Below are positions 34,439-43,420 of a stretch of DNA of 64,000 nt, piece by piece. Positions within the stretch are counted from its first letter, which is position 1, and the number at the start of each line of letters is the position of its first letter. Location of the stretch: NCBI RefSeq assembly GCF_003312425.1, contig NZ_QNUX01000015.1:1-64000 (forward strand), given 5' to 3'. The DNA is from Flavobacterium psychrolimnae. GTDB taxonomy: Bacteria; Bacteroidota; Bacteroidia; Flavobacteriales; Flavobacteriaceae. The notes under the pieces were generated by a model. It did not search any database and had not been told where the DNA came from. It saw nothing but the letters and a program-made list of their open reading frames with translations. Made by a program: the position numbers and the translations under genes.

Positions 34439-37312
34439 ATGCCTTTCCCAAACCTACTAAAACAATACATGAAGTCTGAAAAAAAACAAACTACATTCAT
34501 CAGATGGTTCTTAGAAAGGCCAAAGACAACAGGCTTCATAACATTTTTATTCTTAAGTTATGTAGCTGCCTTTATAGTCTCACAGCAGTACAAACTAATA
34601 AAAGAAGATGAACAACGGGAAATGAATAACATCTTGAATGTTGTTCATCAGAATATAGAACAAGCCCTTAAAAACTGTTACACGACCACTTTAACACTGG
34701 CACTAACTATCAACGATAAAGGCATTCCTGAAAATTTTGACTATGTAAGTGAAAAACTAATGGAATCAAATTCCAATATTAGTGCTGTCCAATTGGTTCC
34801 AGGTGGGGTAATTAAATATATTTATCCATTAAATGGTAATGAACCGGCTTTAAATTTAAATATTTTAACTGCTCCGAATCTAAGAAAAGAAGCTTTAAAG
34901 TCAATCGCTGACAAAAAGATGTATTTCGCAGGACCACTAGAATTAAAGCAAGGTGGAGTGGGAATTGTAGGAAGATTTCCTGTTTTTCAAAACAATAAAT
35001 TTTGGGGATTTTCTGCTGTAATCATCAAATTAGAAACTTTTTTAAAAGCTTCAGGGATCAATAATGTAGATGATTCAAAGTACTATTTAAAGTTTTCAAA
35101 ATTTGATATTGAAAAACAAAAAGAGATTTTCTATATTTCTAATAAAACTGATTTCTCTAAAAATTACAGTATTAACAGAACAATACCCGATGGCAACTGG
35201 AAGTTATATTTAATATCAAAAAACAAAAATTATCTGTATTCTCAAATTGTAATTCCTGGAATTATAGGAATTATTCTTGCGGCACTTTTTGGTGTTTTGA
35301 TATTTACACTTTTAAAAATACCCGAAGAGTTACAATCTTTAGTAAATACTCAAGCCACTAAATTATTGAATTCTGAAATAAAATTCCAAGCCATATTTGA
35401 TCAGGCAGCAGTTGGAATTGCACACATAAACTCGTTTACAGGTAATTTTATTGAAATCAATAATCAATATTGTCAATTACTAGGATACTCTCAACAAGAA
35501 ATGAAAGAGAGGAATTTTCAATCCGTGACGCACCCAGAGGATTTAGAGGAGGATTTAATGAACTTAGAAAAACTTAGGGATGGAAAAATCAATGAGTATT
35601 CTATGGAGAAACGGTATTATACAAAATCAGGCGGTATTGTTTGGGTAAATCTTACCGTATCACCGCTATTTAAAAAAGACAAAAAAGTAACTACTCATAT
35701 TTCAATTGTTGAAGATATTTCAGCAAAAAAAGAAAGTGAAAAATTAATCAAAAAAAGTGAAATTAGATTCAAAAGCTTATTTGAGGACTCTCCTATTCCT
35801 TTATGGGAAGAAGATTTCTCAGAAGTAAAAAATTATTTGCAAGACTTAAAACTTATCGGTGAAAGTCTTGAAACTGTTGCTCTATATTTCAAAATGCATC
35901 CTGATGTTGTTGAAAAATGCATCTCCTTGGTAAAAATTATTGATGTTAATACGATGTGCTTGGACCTTCATAAAGTCAAAACAAAAAATGAATTAATTTT
36001 AGGTCTTGCGCAAATAATTGATAAAAATTCTATTCCTGATTTCACAAAACAACTAATTGCCATAACGCAAGGTGAAAAAAAATTGATTGTAGACACCAAA
36101 ATAAAAAATAAAGAAGGCGAATTCCGAGATGTGAATTTAAGGTGGAATGTAATTCGTGGTTACGAAAAATCATTAGAACGAATCATCATTTCCACTGAAG
36201 ATATTACAGAACGTAAATACTCAGAAAAAATAATTTTCAATTCGCAACAAAGAATCGAATCGCTTATAAATACTATTGACGGAATTGTTTGGGAATGTGA
36301 CGCAGCTACTTTTAATTTTAATTTTATAAGTCAAAAAGTAGAAAATATTTTGGGATACACTCCTGAAGAATGGCTTGGAAACCCAACATTTTGGCGTGAT
36401 CATATCTATTCCGAAGATAGCACATGGGTTCAGAATTATTGCAAAATAAAAACAAATGATGTTTTAGATCATGATTTTGAATACCGAATGGTTGCAAAAA
36501 ACGGTTCGATTGTTTGGCTAAGAGATATTGTAAATATTGTAATTGAAAACGGCAAAGCAAAAAGTTTACGAGGTATAATGATTGATATCACTAAAACAAA
36601 AGAAGCTGAAAAGGAATTGCATAACTCTTTCAACCTGGTTACCGAACAAAACAAAAGACTGTTAAATTTCTCCTACATCGTTTCTCATAATTTAAGATCA
36701 CACACCAGTAACATTGCCTCTATTGTAGCTTTGATAGAATCCTCGGAAACGGAAGAAGAAAGAGAACAAATGATGGAATTATTGAAAACTGTTTCCTGTT
36801 CGCTAAACGAAACCATGCTTCATTTAAACGAAGTTATCAACATTAGAACAAATATTGGTTTAGTATCGGAACCTTTAAATTTAGAGGATTACATTACTAC
36901 GGTAAGAAACGTACTTTCGGAACAAATCACAACCAATGAAGTAACTATTTTAACAGAAATACCTGATGAAGCAATGATTAATTACAATCCTGCTTATCTG
37001 GAAAGCATCCTTTATAATATCATTTCAAATTCTATCAGATACAGACATCCGTCACGCAAACCAATTATAAAAATTAAATTACTTGTAGAAAACGATATGA
37101 AAGTTCTACAAATTTCGGATAACGGCATAGGAATTGACCTTGTCAGAAATGCGGATAAAATTTTTGGTATGTATAAAACATTTACAAACAATTCCGACTC
37201 AAAAGGAATTGGATTATTTATTACCAAAAATCAAATTGATGCAATGGGAGGAAATATTACTGTAGAAAGTGAACCCAATATTGGCACTACATTTAAAATC
37301 TATATTCAATGA
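34439..37312 (+). CDS. CHASE-PAS sensor histidine kinase
   Basis: A 957-residue membrane sensor kinase. The first transmembrane helix is at about residues 32-47; a CHASE-type extracellular domain (residues about 60-280, NISAVQLVPGGVIKYIYPL, GVGIVGRFPVF) is followed by a second helix near 278-296. Several PAS/PAC modules fill residues about 310-720. The kinase core has the phospho-acceptor His near residue 750 in SHNLRSH, an N box NSIRYRHPSR and G boxes DNGIGID and KGIGLF. An inner ATG (residue 11) is an alternative start. It overlaps the response-regulator gene by four bases. Confidence 0.9.
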   Translation: MPFPNLLKQYMKSEKKQTTFIRWFLERPKTTGFITFLFLSYVAAFIVSQQYKLIKEDEQREMNNILNVVHQNIEQALKNCYTTTLTLALTINDKGIPENFDYVSEKLMESNSNISAVQLVPGGVIKYIYPLNGNEPALNLNILTAPNLRKEALKSIADKKMYFAGPLELKQGGVGIVGRFPVFQNNKFWGFSAVIIKLETFLKASGINNVDDSKYYLKFSKFDIEKQKEIFYISNKTDFSKNYSINRTIPDGNWKLYLISKNKNYLYSQIVIPGIIGIILAALFGVLIFTLLKIPEELQSLVNTQATKLLNSEIKFQAIFDQAAVGIAHINSFTGNFIEINNQYCQLLGYSQQEMKERNFQSVTHPEDLEEDLMNLEKLRDGKINEYSMEKRYYTKSGGIVWVNLTVSPLFKKDKKVTTHISIVEDISAKKESEKLIKKSEIRFKSLFEDSPIPLWEEDFSEVKNYLQDLKLIGESLETVALYFKMHPDVVEKCISLVKIIDVNTMCLDLHKVKTKNELILGLAQIIDKNSIPDFTKQLIAITQGEKKLIVDTKIKNKEGEFRDVNLRWNVIRGYEKSLERIIISTEDITERKYSEKIIFNSQQRIESLINTIDGIVWECDAATFNFNFISQKVENILGYTPEEWLGNPTFWRDHIYSEDSTWVQNYCKIKTNDVLDHDFEYRMVAKNGSIVWLRDIVNIVIENGKAKSLRGIMIDITKTKEAEKELHNSFNLVTEQNKRLLNFSYIVSHNLRSHTSNIASIVALIESSETEEEREQMMELLKTVSCSLNETMLHLNEVINIRTNIGLVSEPLNLEDYITTVRNVLSEQITTNEVTILTEIPDEAMINYNPAYLESILYNIISNSIRYRHPSRKPIIKIKLLVENDMKVLQISDNGIGIDLVRNADKIFGMYKTFTNNSDSKGIGLFITKNQIDAMGGNITVESEPNIGTTFKIYIQ

Positions 37313-37704
37313 CAAAAAAAGCAATCTGGATAGTAGACGATGATGCAATTTACCAAATCATCGTTAATAAAATAATTCAAAGATCCGAAATGTTTTCAGC
37401 GATTTCCTCTTTCAAAAATGGAAAAGACGCTATTGATGACTTGCATAATGCTTTAGAAAATAACCAACACCTTCCGGATATAATTTTATTGGATATCAAT
37501 ATGCCAATAATGGACGGCTGGGAATTCATGGAAGAAATGGGAATGATCAAACCTAAGTTTCCAAAAGAAATAGTCGTTTATATTGTCAGTTCCTCCATTG
37601 CGATAGAAGATAAAAACAAATCAAAATCGTACGAAAATATTTTAGGCTATTTATCTAAACCAGTTACAGTAAACGATTTGGTATTAATTGCTTCTAATGA
37701 TTAA
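37309..37704 (+). CDS. Single-domain response regulator
   Basis: A 131-residue CheY-like receiver without output domain. The acidic pocket is VDDD, the phospho-accepting Asp62 lies in LLDINMPIMDG, and the conserved Lys is in LSKPVT. Its start overlaps the kinase stop (ATGA), so the pair is translationally coupled and is very likely a cognate two-component system. With no DNA-binding domain it must act through protein partners. Confidence 0.93.
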   Translation: MTKKAIWIVDDDAIYQIIVNKIIQRSEMFSAISSFKNGKDAIDDLHNALENNQHLPDIILLDINMPIMDGWEFMEEMGMIKPKFPKEIVVYIVSSSIAIEDKNKSKSYENILGYLSKPVTVNDLVLIASND

Positions 37705-37751
37705 AAGTTTAAGCTGAATTTTGAATCGCAAAGAGACAGAAATTAGAAATC

Positions 37752-38297
37752 TCAGATGAATTCTTTTTTTATTTCCTCCAAAGTTTTATTGGTGAAAATT
37801 AGTTCATGGATGATTTTTTTCCTCAAATTATCTATTTCATCATATTCAAAATACTTGGCCCAAGAAGTAAGACTGAATAGATTCCGAATTTGTTTGATGC
37901 GTTTAGTGGTTTCAAAGCTCGTTCTTAGTATTGCCTTTTTATCGTAGTTTGGATTATTCTTGTGTTGGTAATTGACCGTTCTATTTTGGAAATTTGCTTC
38001 TAAATAATATAGTTCTTCAACAGCATTATCAGGATAAAAATTTTCCCACGAGGCAAAACCCAGTTTAATTTTAGAAATAGTTTCAGGTTCTAAAGGTTCT
38101 AAACGCCATTTACTATTTGCCAAGCGGCCCCAATGATTTGACAAGCGATACATACCAGTTTTAGTGTAGTAATATTTACTTCCAGATTTACTGTCGTACT
38201 GGATTTTCAATCCATTTATAGACTCAATAGCCACTTCATTAAAAACACAGAACGTATTCTTGAACGAATTGGGGTTTGGTCGAAAATTTTTTTCCAT
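37752..38297 (-). CDS. Conserved-looking protein of unknown function
   Basis: A 181-residue soluble basic protein starting MEKNFRPNPNSFKN. It is rich in aromatic and charged residues (SGSKYYYTKTGMYRLSNHWGRLANSKWRL) and has a helical C-terminus. I do not recognise a family. The start is fixed by a promoter whose -7 box ends only four nt before this ATG, so the mRNA may be leaderless. It is convergent with the response regulator and divergent from the next small gene. Confidence 0.7.
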   Translation of the reverse strand: MEKNFRPNPNSFKNTFCVFNEVAIESINGLKIQYDSKSGSKYYYTKTGMYRLSNHWGRLANSKWRLEPLEPETISKIKLGFASWENFYPDNAVEELYYLEANFQNRTVNYQHKNNPNYDKKAILRTSFETTKRIKQIRNLFSLTSWAKYFEYDEIDNLRKKIIHELIFTNKTLEEIKKEFI

Positions 38298-38301
38298 GCT
38301 A

Positions 38302-38333
38302 CAAAGGTAATGAGAAAGCCCAATTCGTAGCAA
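38302..38333 (-). promoter_or_regulatory. Promoter reading directly into the start codon
   Basis: Minus-strand TTG (38331-38333), a 21-nt spacer, then TACCTTTG (38302-38309). The ATG at 38297 follows after four nt, where transcription should begin. Confidence 0.6.
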
Positions 38334-38350
38334 GACAAACAATATTTGAT

Positions 38351-38358
38351 TAACTTTG
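38351..38358 (+). promoter_or_regulatory. -7 box for the 81-residue gene
   Basis: TAACTTTG fits TAnnTTTG and lies 29 nt before the start codon. The upstream -33 region is not clear. Confidence 0.45.
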
Positions 38359-38387
38359 CCAACTGGAATTATTAAAATAAACGGATT

Positions 38388-38633
38388 ATGACTAAAGCTT
38401 CTGAAGAAAGAATGTTACAAAAAGGTGTTTTCACCGGAATTATGGAAAAAGATGAAAATAACAACTTTTTTTGTGGTGTATATCTTTTAGACTATAAAAT
38501 GGCTCAAAAACACGCAGTTGGAGATTGGATTACTATTAAATCAATCATAGAAAATCCAAGCGATATCAGCTATAACAAATATCCAAAAAAATCGAAAAAC
38601 TTCGATAAAGCGAATAATAAGCCACAACAATAG
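38388..38633 (+). CDS. Small unknown protein (81 residues)
   Basis: A short protein starting MTKASEERMLQKGVFTG, with a central hydrophobic/aromatic segment FFCGVYLLDYKMAQ and a lysine-rich C-terminal tail. I recognise no family. A plausible promoter and the divergent arrangement with the 181-residue gene support its being real. Confidence 0.6.
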   Translation: MTKASEERMLQKGVFTGIMEKDENNNFFCGVYLLDYKMAQKHAVGDWITIKSIIENPSDISYNKYPKKSKNFDKANNKPQQ

Positions 38634-38728
38634 CTGTTTTTAACTTCTAAAATATTCAAATAAGAACACTATAAAGTACTTTTTTATGAAAATTTATTGG
38701 TCTGAAACCAATAAAATAAAAAAAAGTG

Positions 38729-38736
38729 TACCTTTG
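38729..38736 (+). promoter_or_regulatory. -7 box for the J-domain/KTSC gene
   Basis: TACCTTTG, 69 nt before the start codon. A small inverted repeat (ATTGGT with ACCAAT) lies about 20-35 nt upstream and could be an operator, but there is no good -33 box. Confidence 0.4.
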
Positions 38737-38805
38737 CAAAAAATTGTCGATTTTGAAATCAAATTATATTGATTTTATAGTAAAAGACAAGTAGTTACCT
38801 TATTT

Positions 38806-39246
38806 ATGAAAAAAATAGTTGAATACCGCAAACTGCTAAATGTAGACAAAACTGCAGAGCTAAAAGATTTGAAAACAATTTATCGCAATGCGATGAAAGA
38901 ATCACATCCTGATAAATTTTCAGGTGATGAAGCTGGATTGAAAGCTGCAGAAGAAAATAGTAAAAAAATTATTGAAGCTTACCACTTTTTAGTGAGCATC
39001 AATCCTGAGACTATAAAAGCAAACTTACCAGAATATACTGAAACAATTTCTACGTCAACAATTACAGATTATAAATTTGTTGAAGGAAGATTAATTATCA
39101 ATTTTTCTAACGGTAGCGTTTACGAATACATCAGTGTTCCTAAAGCAACGTATGTAAAAATGGTCAATGCTGATTCTCCTGGAAGATTTGCAAAAAGACA
39201 CATTTTGAATTCATTTACTTGGAGAAAAACTATCAATCAAGATTAA
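38806..39246 (+). CDS. J-domain plus KTSC-domain protein
   Basis: A 146-residue cytoplasmic fusion. Residues 1-70 form a DnaJ-like J domain with the HPD signature (ESHPDKFSGDE) needed to stimulate Hsp70 ATPase. Residues about 85-146 form a KTSC domain (SNGSVYEYISVPKATYVKMVNADSPGRF), a small domain also linked to lysyl-tRNA synthetases and other proteins. There is no Zn finger or substrate-binding domain. It may recruit DnaK to a specific client. Confidence 0.82.
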   Translation: MKKIVEYRKLLNVDKTAELKDLKTIYRNAMKESHPDKFSGDEAGLKAAEENSKKIIEAYHFLVSINPETIKANLPEYTETISTSTITDYKFVEGRLIINFSNGSVYEYISVPKATYVKMVNADSPGRFAKRHILNSFTWRKTINQD

Positions 39247-39267
39247 TTTTCAACAGATAAAATACTT

Positions 39268-39296
39268 AAGCATCCTAATAAGGATGCTTTTTTTTG
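39268..39296 (+). terminator. Terminator after J/KTSC gene
   Basis: Stem AAGCATCCT (39268-39276) with AGGATGCTT (39281-39289), loop AATA, followed by a run of eight T residues. Confidence 0.9.
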
Positions 39297-39420
39297 TTTA
39301 ATAGCATTTATTAAGTCTGTATTTAAAAGAATCAAAGTCATTAATTAGATAAGTCATGTTGTGTACTAAACTTGTTTTGTGTACTTTAGCAAACCTAAAA
39401 TTCACAAACCAATATAAATC

Positions 39421-39651
39421 ATGGAAGACTTTTGCGTTCGGTACAAATCTCAATATAAAAAGGCAAAAGAAACACTTGATATTCTTCAAAAGCAAAGAAA
39501 CCAAATTGATTTTAATTTACAATCAAATGCATCTTGCGCAATTCTACACAAAGAACTTAGGGATATAAACTTAGACATTAGAATTACAGAAAATGAAATG
39601 GAACATGCTGAATCCGTTATCATTAGACACAACCAAAACAGCGTTATTTAG
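39421..39651 (+). CDS. Small coiled-coil protein of unknown function
   Basis: A 76-residue charged, helix-forming protein (KKAKETLDILQKQRNQIDFN, ELRDINLDIRITENEMEHAESV) with a heptad-like pattern. I recognise no family. No good promoter or terminator was found, so confidence that it is a gene is moderate. Confidence 0.5.
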   Translation: MEDFCVRYKSQYKKAKETLDILQKQRNQIDFNLQSNASCAILHKELRDINLDIRITENEMEHAESVIIRHNQNSVI

Positions 39652-39969
39652 CTGTAAATCATTTCTTGGTATTAAAAATACTTTACATCCTTGAGCTGCA
39701 AATTCACTTTTATAAGTAAAAAACAATTCCGCTACAGTACATAATAAGTTTCGTTTTTTTTGAAATTAAAATCCTATTTCGAATACGATTCAAAAATCGC
39801 TTTTCCGAGTCTTGTTTGGTGTAATCCATAAACCTCTTGACTTTTTAAATAGTATTAAATTTCGCTATCAGCCAAAGCTTCTAATAATGAAGGGAATTTG
39901 TTTCATAATCAACTCAAAACAATACATAATTATTACCAAATTATAACAAAAATTTAGGTTCTAAAATTA
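39652..39969. other. Stretch without gene; possible decayed fragment on minus strand
   Basis: No intact gene is seen. On the minus strand between about 39774 and 39903 one frame reads KFPSLLEALADSEI, a stop, then YYLKSQEVYGLHQTRLGKA and IFESYSK. This protein-like string may be the end of a decayed gene, but I cannot name it. Confidence 0.35.
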
Positions 39970-39999
39970 TTTGTATTTTATATTTTTTAAATACTTTTG
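39970..39999 (+). promoter_or_regulatory. Promoter of the DUF4369-TlpA gene
   Basis: TTTG (39970-39973), an 18-nt spacer, then TACTTTTG (39992-39999), 28 nt before the start codon. This is a near-ideal Bacteroidetes promoter, so the locus is expected to be transcribed. Confidence 0.75.
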
Positions 40000-40027
40000 C
40001 AGACTTAACTCAATTAACTAATTAATA

Positions 40028-41194
40028 ATGAAAAAAATAATTTTATTACTTTCGGCTGCTGTTGTTTTAATTTCTTGTAACAAAGTTGGCAAAGATGAAT
40101 ACCTTATTTCAGGTACTGCAACAGGAATTGACAATGGTAAAACGATTATCTTAGAAACACAAGATGCAACCGGAATGATGTTACCAAAAGATACTGTAAA
40201 AGTTGAAAACGGTAAATTTGAAATGAAAGGAAATATTACAGAGCCTGCTTTCTACACCATTCAATTAGAAGGAGCACAAGCTAAAATACCTTTCATATTA
40301 GAAAATGGTGAGGTAACTATTGCCATTGATAAAGATAGCATTCAAAAATCAAAAGTTTCAGGTACTTATAATAATGATGAGTATGCAACTTTCAATGCAG
40401 AAATTACTAAAGTTCAAAAGAAACTTATGGATTTCCAAACTAAAAACATGCAAGCAATGAATGCTGCTCAACAGGCTAAAGATACTGTTGTAATCAATGG
40501 ATTGATGCAAGAATTTTCTAAAATTCAAGAAGAAGTTGGTGTAGCTTCGAAAGCAAAATACGTTGCTTATGCTGAAACACACCCAAAATCATTTATTACT
40601 GCTTTGATTATTCAAGGTATGTTAAACGATCCAACGGCTGACATAGCAAAATCTGAAAAACTGTACAACGGTTTAGATGAGTCATTGAAAAAAACTAAGC
40701 CAGGTATAGCAATTAAAACTAAACTTGCTGAAATGAAAGCTCCTGCTGCTGTAGGCGCTGCTCCTGCTCCTGCTGGAGAAGCTAAATGAAGAGCAGATTT
40801 TTCAGGTCCTAATCCTCAAGGGAAAATAATTTCTCTGAAAGAAAGTTTAGGTAAAGTAACAATAGTTGATTTTTGGGCTTCGTGGTGTGGACCATGTCGT
40901 CAAGAAAACCCGAATGTTGTTGCTCTTTACAAAGAGTTACACGGAAAAGGGCTTAATATTATTGGAGTATCTTTAGATAAAGATGCTAAAGCTTGGAAAG
41001 ACGCCATTGCAAAAGATAAACTGACCTGGAATCAAGTTTCAAATTTAAAATTTTGGGATGAGCCAATCGCAGCACAGTATAAAGTAGAATCTATTCCGGC
41101 AACTTTTATTCTTGATGCTGCAGGAAATGTAGTCGCAAAAGATTTACGAGGTGAAGCGCTTAGAGCTAAAATTCTAGAGCTTTTAGCAAAATAA
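40028..41194 (+). pseudogene. DUF4369-TlpA thioredoxin lipoprotein split by in-frame TGA
   Basis: One continuous frame of 389 codons is interrupted only by TGA at 40787-40789. Residues 1-253 carry a lipoprotein signal (LLSAAVVLISC), a DUF4369 domain and an alanine/proline linker ending GEAK. Codons after the TGA encode a complete TlpA-like domain of 134 residues with FWASWCGPCRQENPN and the cis-proline VESIPATFIL. The second part has no start codon before its active site. It is thus a nonsense-interrupted gene, a sequencing error, or a case of readthrough. The intact protein would reduce thiols in the periplasm or at the cell surface. Confidence 0.85.
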
Positions 41195-41219
41195 AGATGT
41201 ACTTCGATACAAAATAAAA

Positions 41220-41246
41220 AAATCTCCCTAGTGGAGATTTTTTTAT
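41220..41246 (+). terminator. Terminator after the DUF4369-TlpA locus
   Basis: Stem AAATCTCC (41220-41227) with GGAGATTT (41233-41240), loop CTAGT, followed by T residues. Confidence 0.85.
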
Positions 41247-41299
41247 TTTATTCAATACCAAGGTATTAAAAATAATAGTGAAATTAAGTGCAAATTTAG

Positions 41300-41330
41300 T
41301 TTGGAAACATCAAAACAGTTTTTATATTTG
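41300..41330 (+). promoter_or_regulatory. Promoter of tRNA-Tyr
   Basis: TTTG (41300-41303), a 19-nt spacer, then TATATTTG (41323-41330), 38 nt before the tRNA. A small hairpin (AACAAGC with GCTTGTT, 41345-41361) lies between promoter and tRNA. Confidence 0.8.
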
Positions 41331-41368
41331 CACCCGGTTAGCACAACAAGCAATGCTTGTTAACTCTT

Positions 41369-41452
41369 GGGGAGATACTCAAGCGGCCAACGAGGGCAGA
41401 CTGTAAATCTGCTGTGCAAACTTCGCAGGTTCGAATCCTGCTCTCCCCACCA
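41369..41452 (+). tRNA. tRNA-Tyr (anticodon GTA)
   Basis: Acceptor stem GGGGAGA with TCTCCCC, anticodon loop containing GTA, a long variable arm as expected for bacterial tyrosine tRNA, T arm GGTTCGAATCC and an encoded CCA end. The integrase gene starting 290 bases downstream makes its 3' end a candidate attachment site. Confidence 0.96.
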
Positions 41453-41518
41453 AAAGGGTAAAAGAAGCAAAAAGGCAACTTTTTCAATCTTTTCAAAAAC
41501 CCGCAAAAAACGTGGTAA

Positions 41519-41553
41519 AACCTGCAAATCCAAGGATTCGCAGGTTTTTTTAT
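41519..41553 (+). terminator. tRNA-Tyr terminator
   Basis: Stem AAACCTGCAAATCC (41519-41532) with GGATTCGCAGGTTT (41535-41548), one mismatch, followed by T residues. It lies 66 bases after the tRNA. Confidence 0.75.
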
Positions 41554-41741
41554 TTTAAAGCACTTTTCAATATTTATAAAAACGCTCAAAGTTTCTATGG
41601 CAAAATCGTGGCACATTACCGTGTTCACAAAATGTGCCACAGAATACCACTTAAACACTAGTAAATACAGAGGTTAACGAGGTTAACGACTTGTTTTTTT
41701 GATGCTATAATTCTACATTTATTAATCTAAAAAGTTGAATT

Positions 41742-43052
41742 ATGTTAGAGAGCAGCTTTGGGTTGGTTTTCTTTTTGAAAATCCCCCGCAATGAAAGTAA
41801 AATTAGAACAGTTTATCTTAGAATAACTGTAGATGGAATCCCTAAGGAAACATCCACCAAACGAAAATGGGACAGCGCCCGCTGGGACCAGAAAACCGAA
41901 AGGGCTATCGGCACCAAAGAAGATGCGAGATCCCTTAACTTTTTTCTGGATTCACTGATTTTAAAAATCAATGAATACAAGACCGACATCATGTACAGCG
42001 GAAAACCAATAACTTCCCAAAAGATCATGGATTACATATTAGGAAACGTTACTCCAAGGGTTAAAGTACTGGAAGAATTTCAAAAACATAATGATGAAAT
42101 GACTGCCTTACTGGGAAAAGGATATGCTAAAGGAACTCTTGATCGTTTTACTATTACGATAAATCATTTAAGGTCATTTATTAGATTTAAATTTAATGCT
42201 GATGATATTGAATTTACAGATCTAAATCTTGAATTTATTAAGGACTTTGAGTTTTACCTGAGAACAGTTCGAAATTGCAGCAACAATACCACGCTTAAAT
42301 ACATTGCTAATTTCAAAAAAATTGTCATTCGTGCAATCGATAAGGAAGTCATCCTAAAAGACCCTTTTAAAAACTTTAAAAGCCGAAAAACCAAAATAGT
42401 TAAGAAACCTCTTTCCACACAAGAACTGTATGAATTGGAACGGCATTATTTTACCACAGAAAGACTTAATGTTGTCAGAGATGTATTTGTATTCCAATGT
42501 TACACGGGATTGGCTTATATCGACGCATATCAATTAAAAAAAACCGATATCAAAGATGGTATTGACGGGAATTCTTGGATAATGTCTGAAAGACAAAAAA
42601 CGGGTTCTCCTACCAATGTCCCACTATTGCCTCAAGCACTCAAAATAATTAAAAAATATAAAGAACACCCTCTGTGCTTACAGCGTGGCACAGTTTTACC
42701 AGTTTCTTCCAACCAGAAAATGAACGAGTATCTTAAAGAGATTGCGACTCTATGCGGTTTTCCCTTCACATTAAATACACATATGGCACGTCGAACCTTT
42801 GGAAGTACAGTTACATTAAACAATAATGTCCCCATTAATGTAGTTAAAGAAATGCTAGGCCATGCGTCTGTTAAACAGACGGAAGCCTATGCCATTACAG
42901 AACAGGCAACCATTGGACGCGAAATGTCACTGCTCAATAAAAGACTGTCTAAAACGTCCTTTAAGATGTCCAAAGTAGATCTGGCTGTACTTTCAAGATT
43001 AGAAAAAGATATAAAAACAATTAAGGAAAAATACAATATACCCTCATCTTAA
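41742..43052 (+). CDS. Tyrosine recombinase (integrase), IntDOT-like
   Basis: A 436-residue integrase. An N-terminal arm-binding region (to about 90), a SAM-like core-binding domain (about 95-205) and a catalytic domain follow. The HxxR box is His347-Arg350 (HMARR), the second His is 374 (LGHASV) and the nucleophile is Tyr383 (TEAYAI). The first catalytic Arg is replaced by Ala in YTGLAYIDA, as in the CTnDOT-like integrases of Bacteroidetes. It lies just downstream of tRNA-Tyr, the probable target site. Confidence 0.93.
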   Translation: MLESSFGLVFFLKIPRNESKIRTVYLRITVDGIPKETSTKRKWDSARWDQKTERAIGTKEDARSLNFFLDSLILKINEYKTDIMYSGKPITSQKIMDYILGNVTPRVKVLEEFQKHNDEMTALLGKGYAKGTLDRFTITINHLRSFIRFKFNADDIEFTDLNLEFIKDFEFYLRTVRNCSNNTTLKYIANFKKIVIRAIDKEVILKDPFKNFKSRKTKIVKKPLSTQELYELERHYFTTERLNVVRDVFVFQCYTGLAYIDAYQLKKTDIKDGIDGNSWIMSERQKTGSPTNVPLLPQALKIIKKYKEHPLCLQRGTVLPVSSNQKMNEYLKEIATLCGFPFTLNTHMARRTFGSTVTLNNNVPINVVKEMLGHASVKQTEAYAITEQATIGREMSLLNKRLSKTSFKMSKVDLAVLSRLEKDIKTIKEKYNIPSS

Positions 43053-43088
43053 TTCATATTTGGAAAAAAAATAAATAGTAAAACAAAG

Positions 43089-43123
43089 AGGTTATCTCAC
43101 TAGTTATGAGATAACCTTTTTTC
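43089..43123 (+). terminator. Terminator of the integrase gene
   Basis: Perfect 11-bp stem AGGTTATCTCA (43089-43099) with TGAGATAACCT (43107-43117), followed by T residues. It overlaps the last codons of the opposing minus-strand gene. Confidence 0.85.
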
Positions 43124-43420
43124 ATGTAATTCAACTTCACTCCTATAGTCTGGATGGTATGAGGGGCTGTACTTGAAATATCCAAAATCTTGAAGCTGTT
43201 TAAAGTATTTATGGTATGTTGGCAGTGTATTTATGTGCGACAATGCCATTATTTTACTACGACTAACTTTGATTCTCTGCCATTGTCTCTGCCTGTAACC
43301 TAAATTTAGAATTGCCGCTAAAATGGCCAGATGCCAAACATTAAGCCTTGGATCGTCCATACAAATGGATAAATAGTTCATGATTTGGTCTTCACTTGGT
43401 TTATTTGTCTGATTCATCAT
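43100..43420 (-). CDS. Small protein of the integrated element, probable winged-helix type
   Basis: A 106-residue protein. Its middle (VSRSKIMALSHINTLPTYHKYFKQLQDFGYFKYSP) looks like a winged-helix DNA-binding region, preceded by a helical part (LNVWHLAILAAILNLGY). Similar proteins lie near integrases of Bacteroidetes mobile elements. Its start overlaps the preceding helix-turn-helix gene by 20 bases, so the two are probably one operon. Confidence 0.65.
   Translation of the reverse strand: MMNQTNKPSEDQIMNYLSICMDDPRLNVWHLAILAAILNLGYRQRQWQRIKVSRSKIMALSHINTLPTYHKYFKQLQDFGYFKYSPSYHPDYRSEVELHEKRLSHN

Noticed and set aside
40787..40789. Selenocysteine at the TGA of the DUF4369-TlpA gene
   Set aside because: The TGA lies in a domain linker, not in a redox site, and I saw no selenocysteine-insertion structure or selenocysteine gene nearby.
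41338..41658. Minus-strand open frame of 106 codons with a GGESRIRTCE-like string
   Set aside because: It is the antisense reading of tRNA-Tyr and its flanks.
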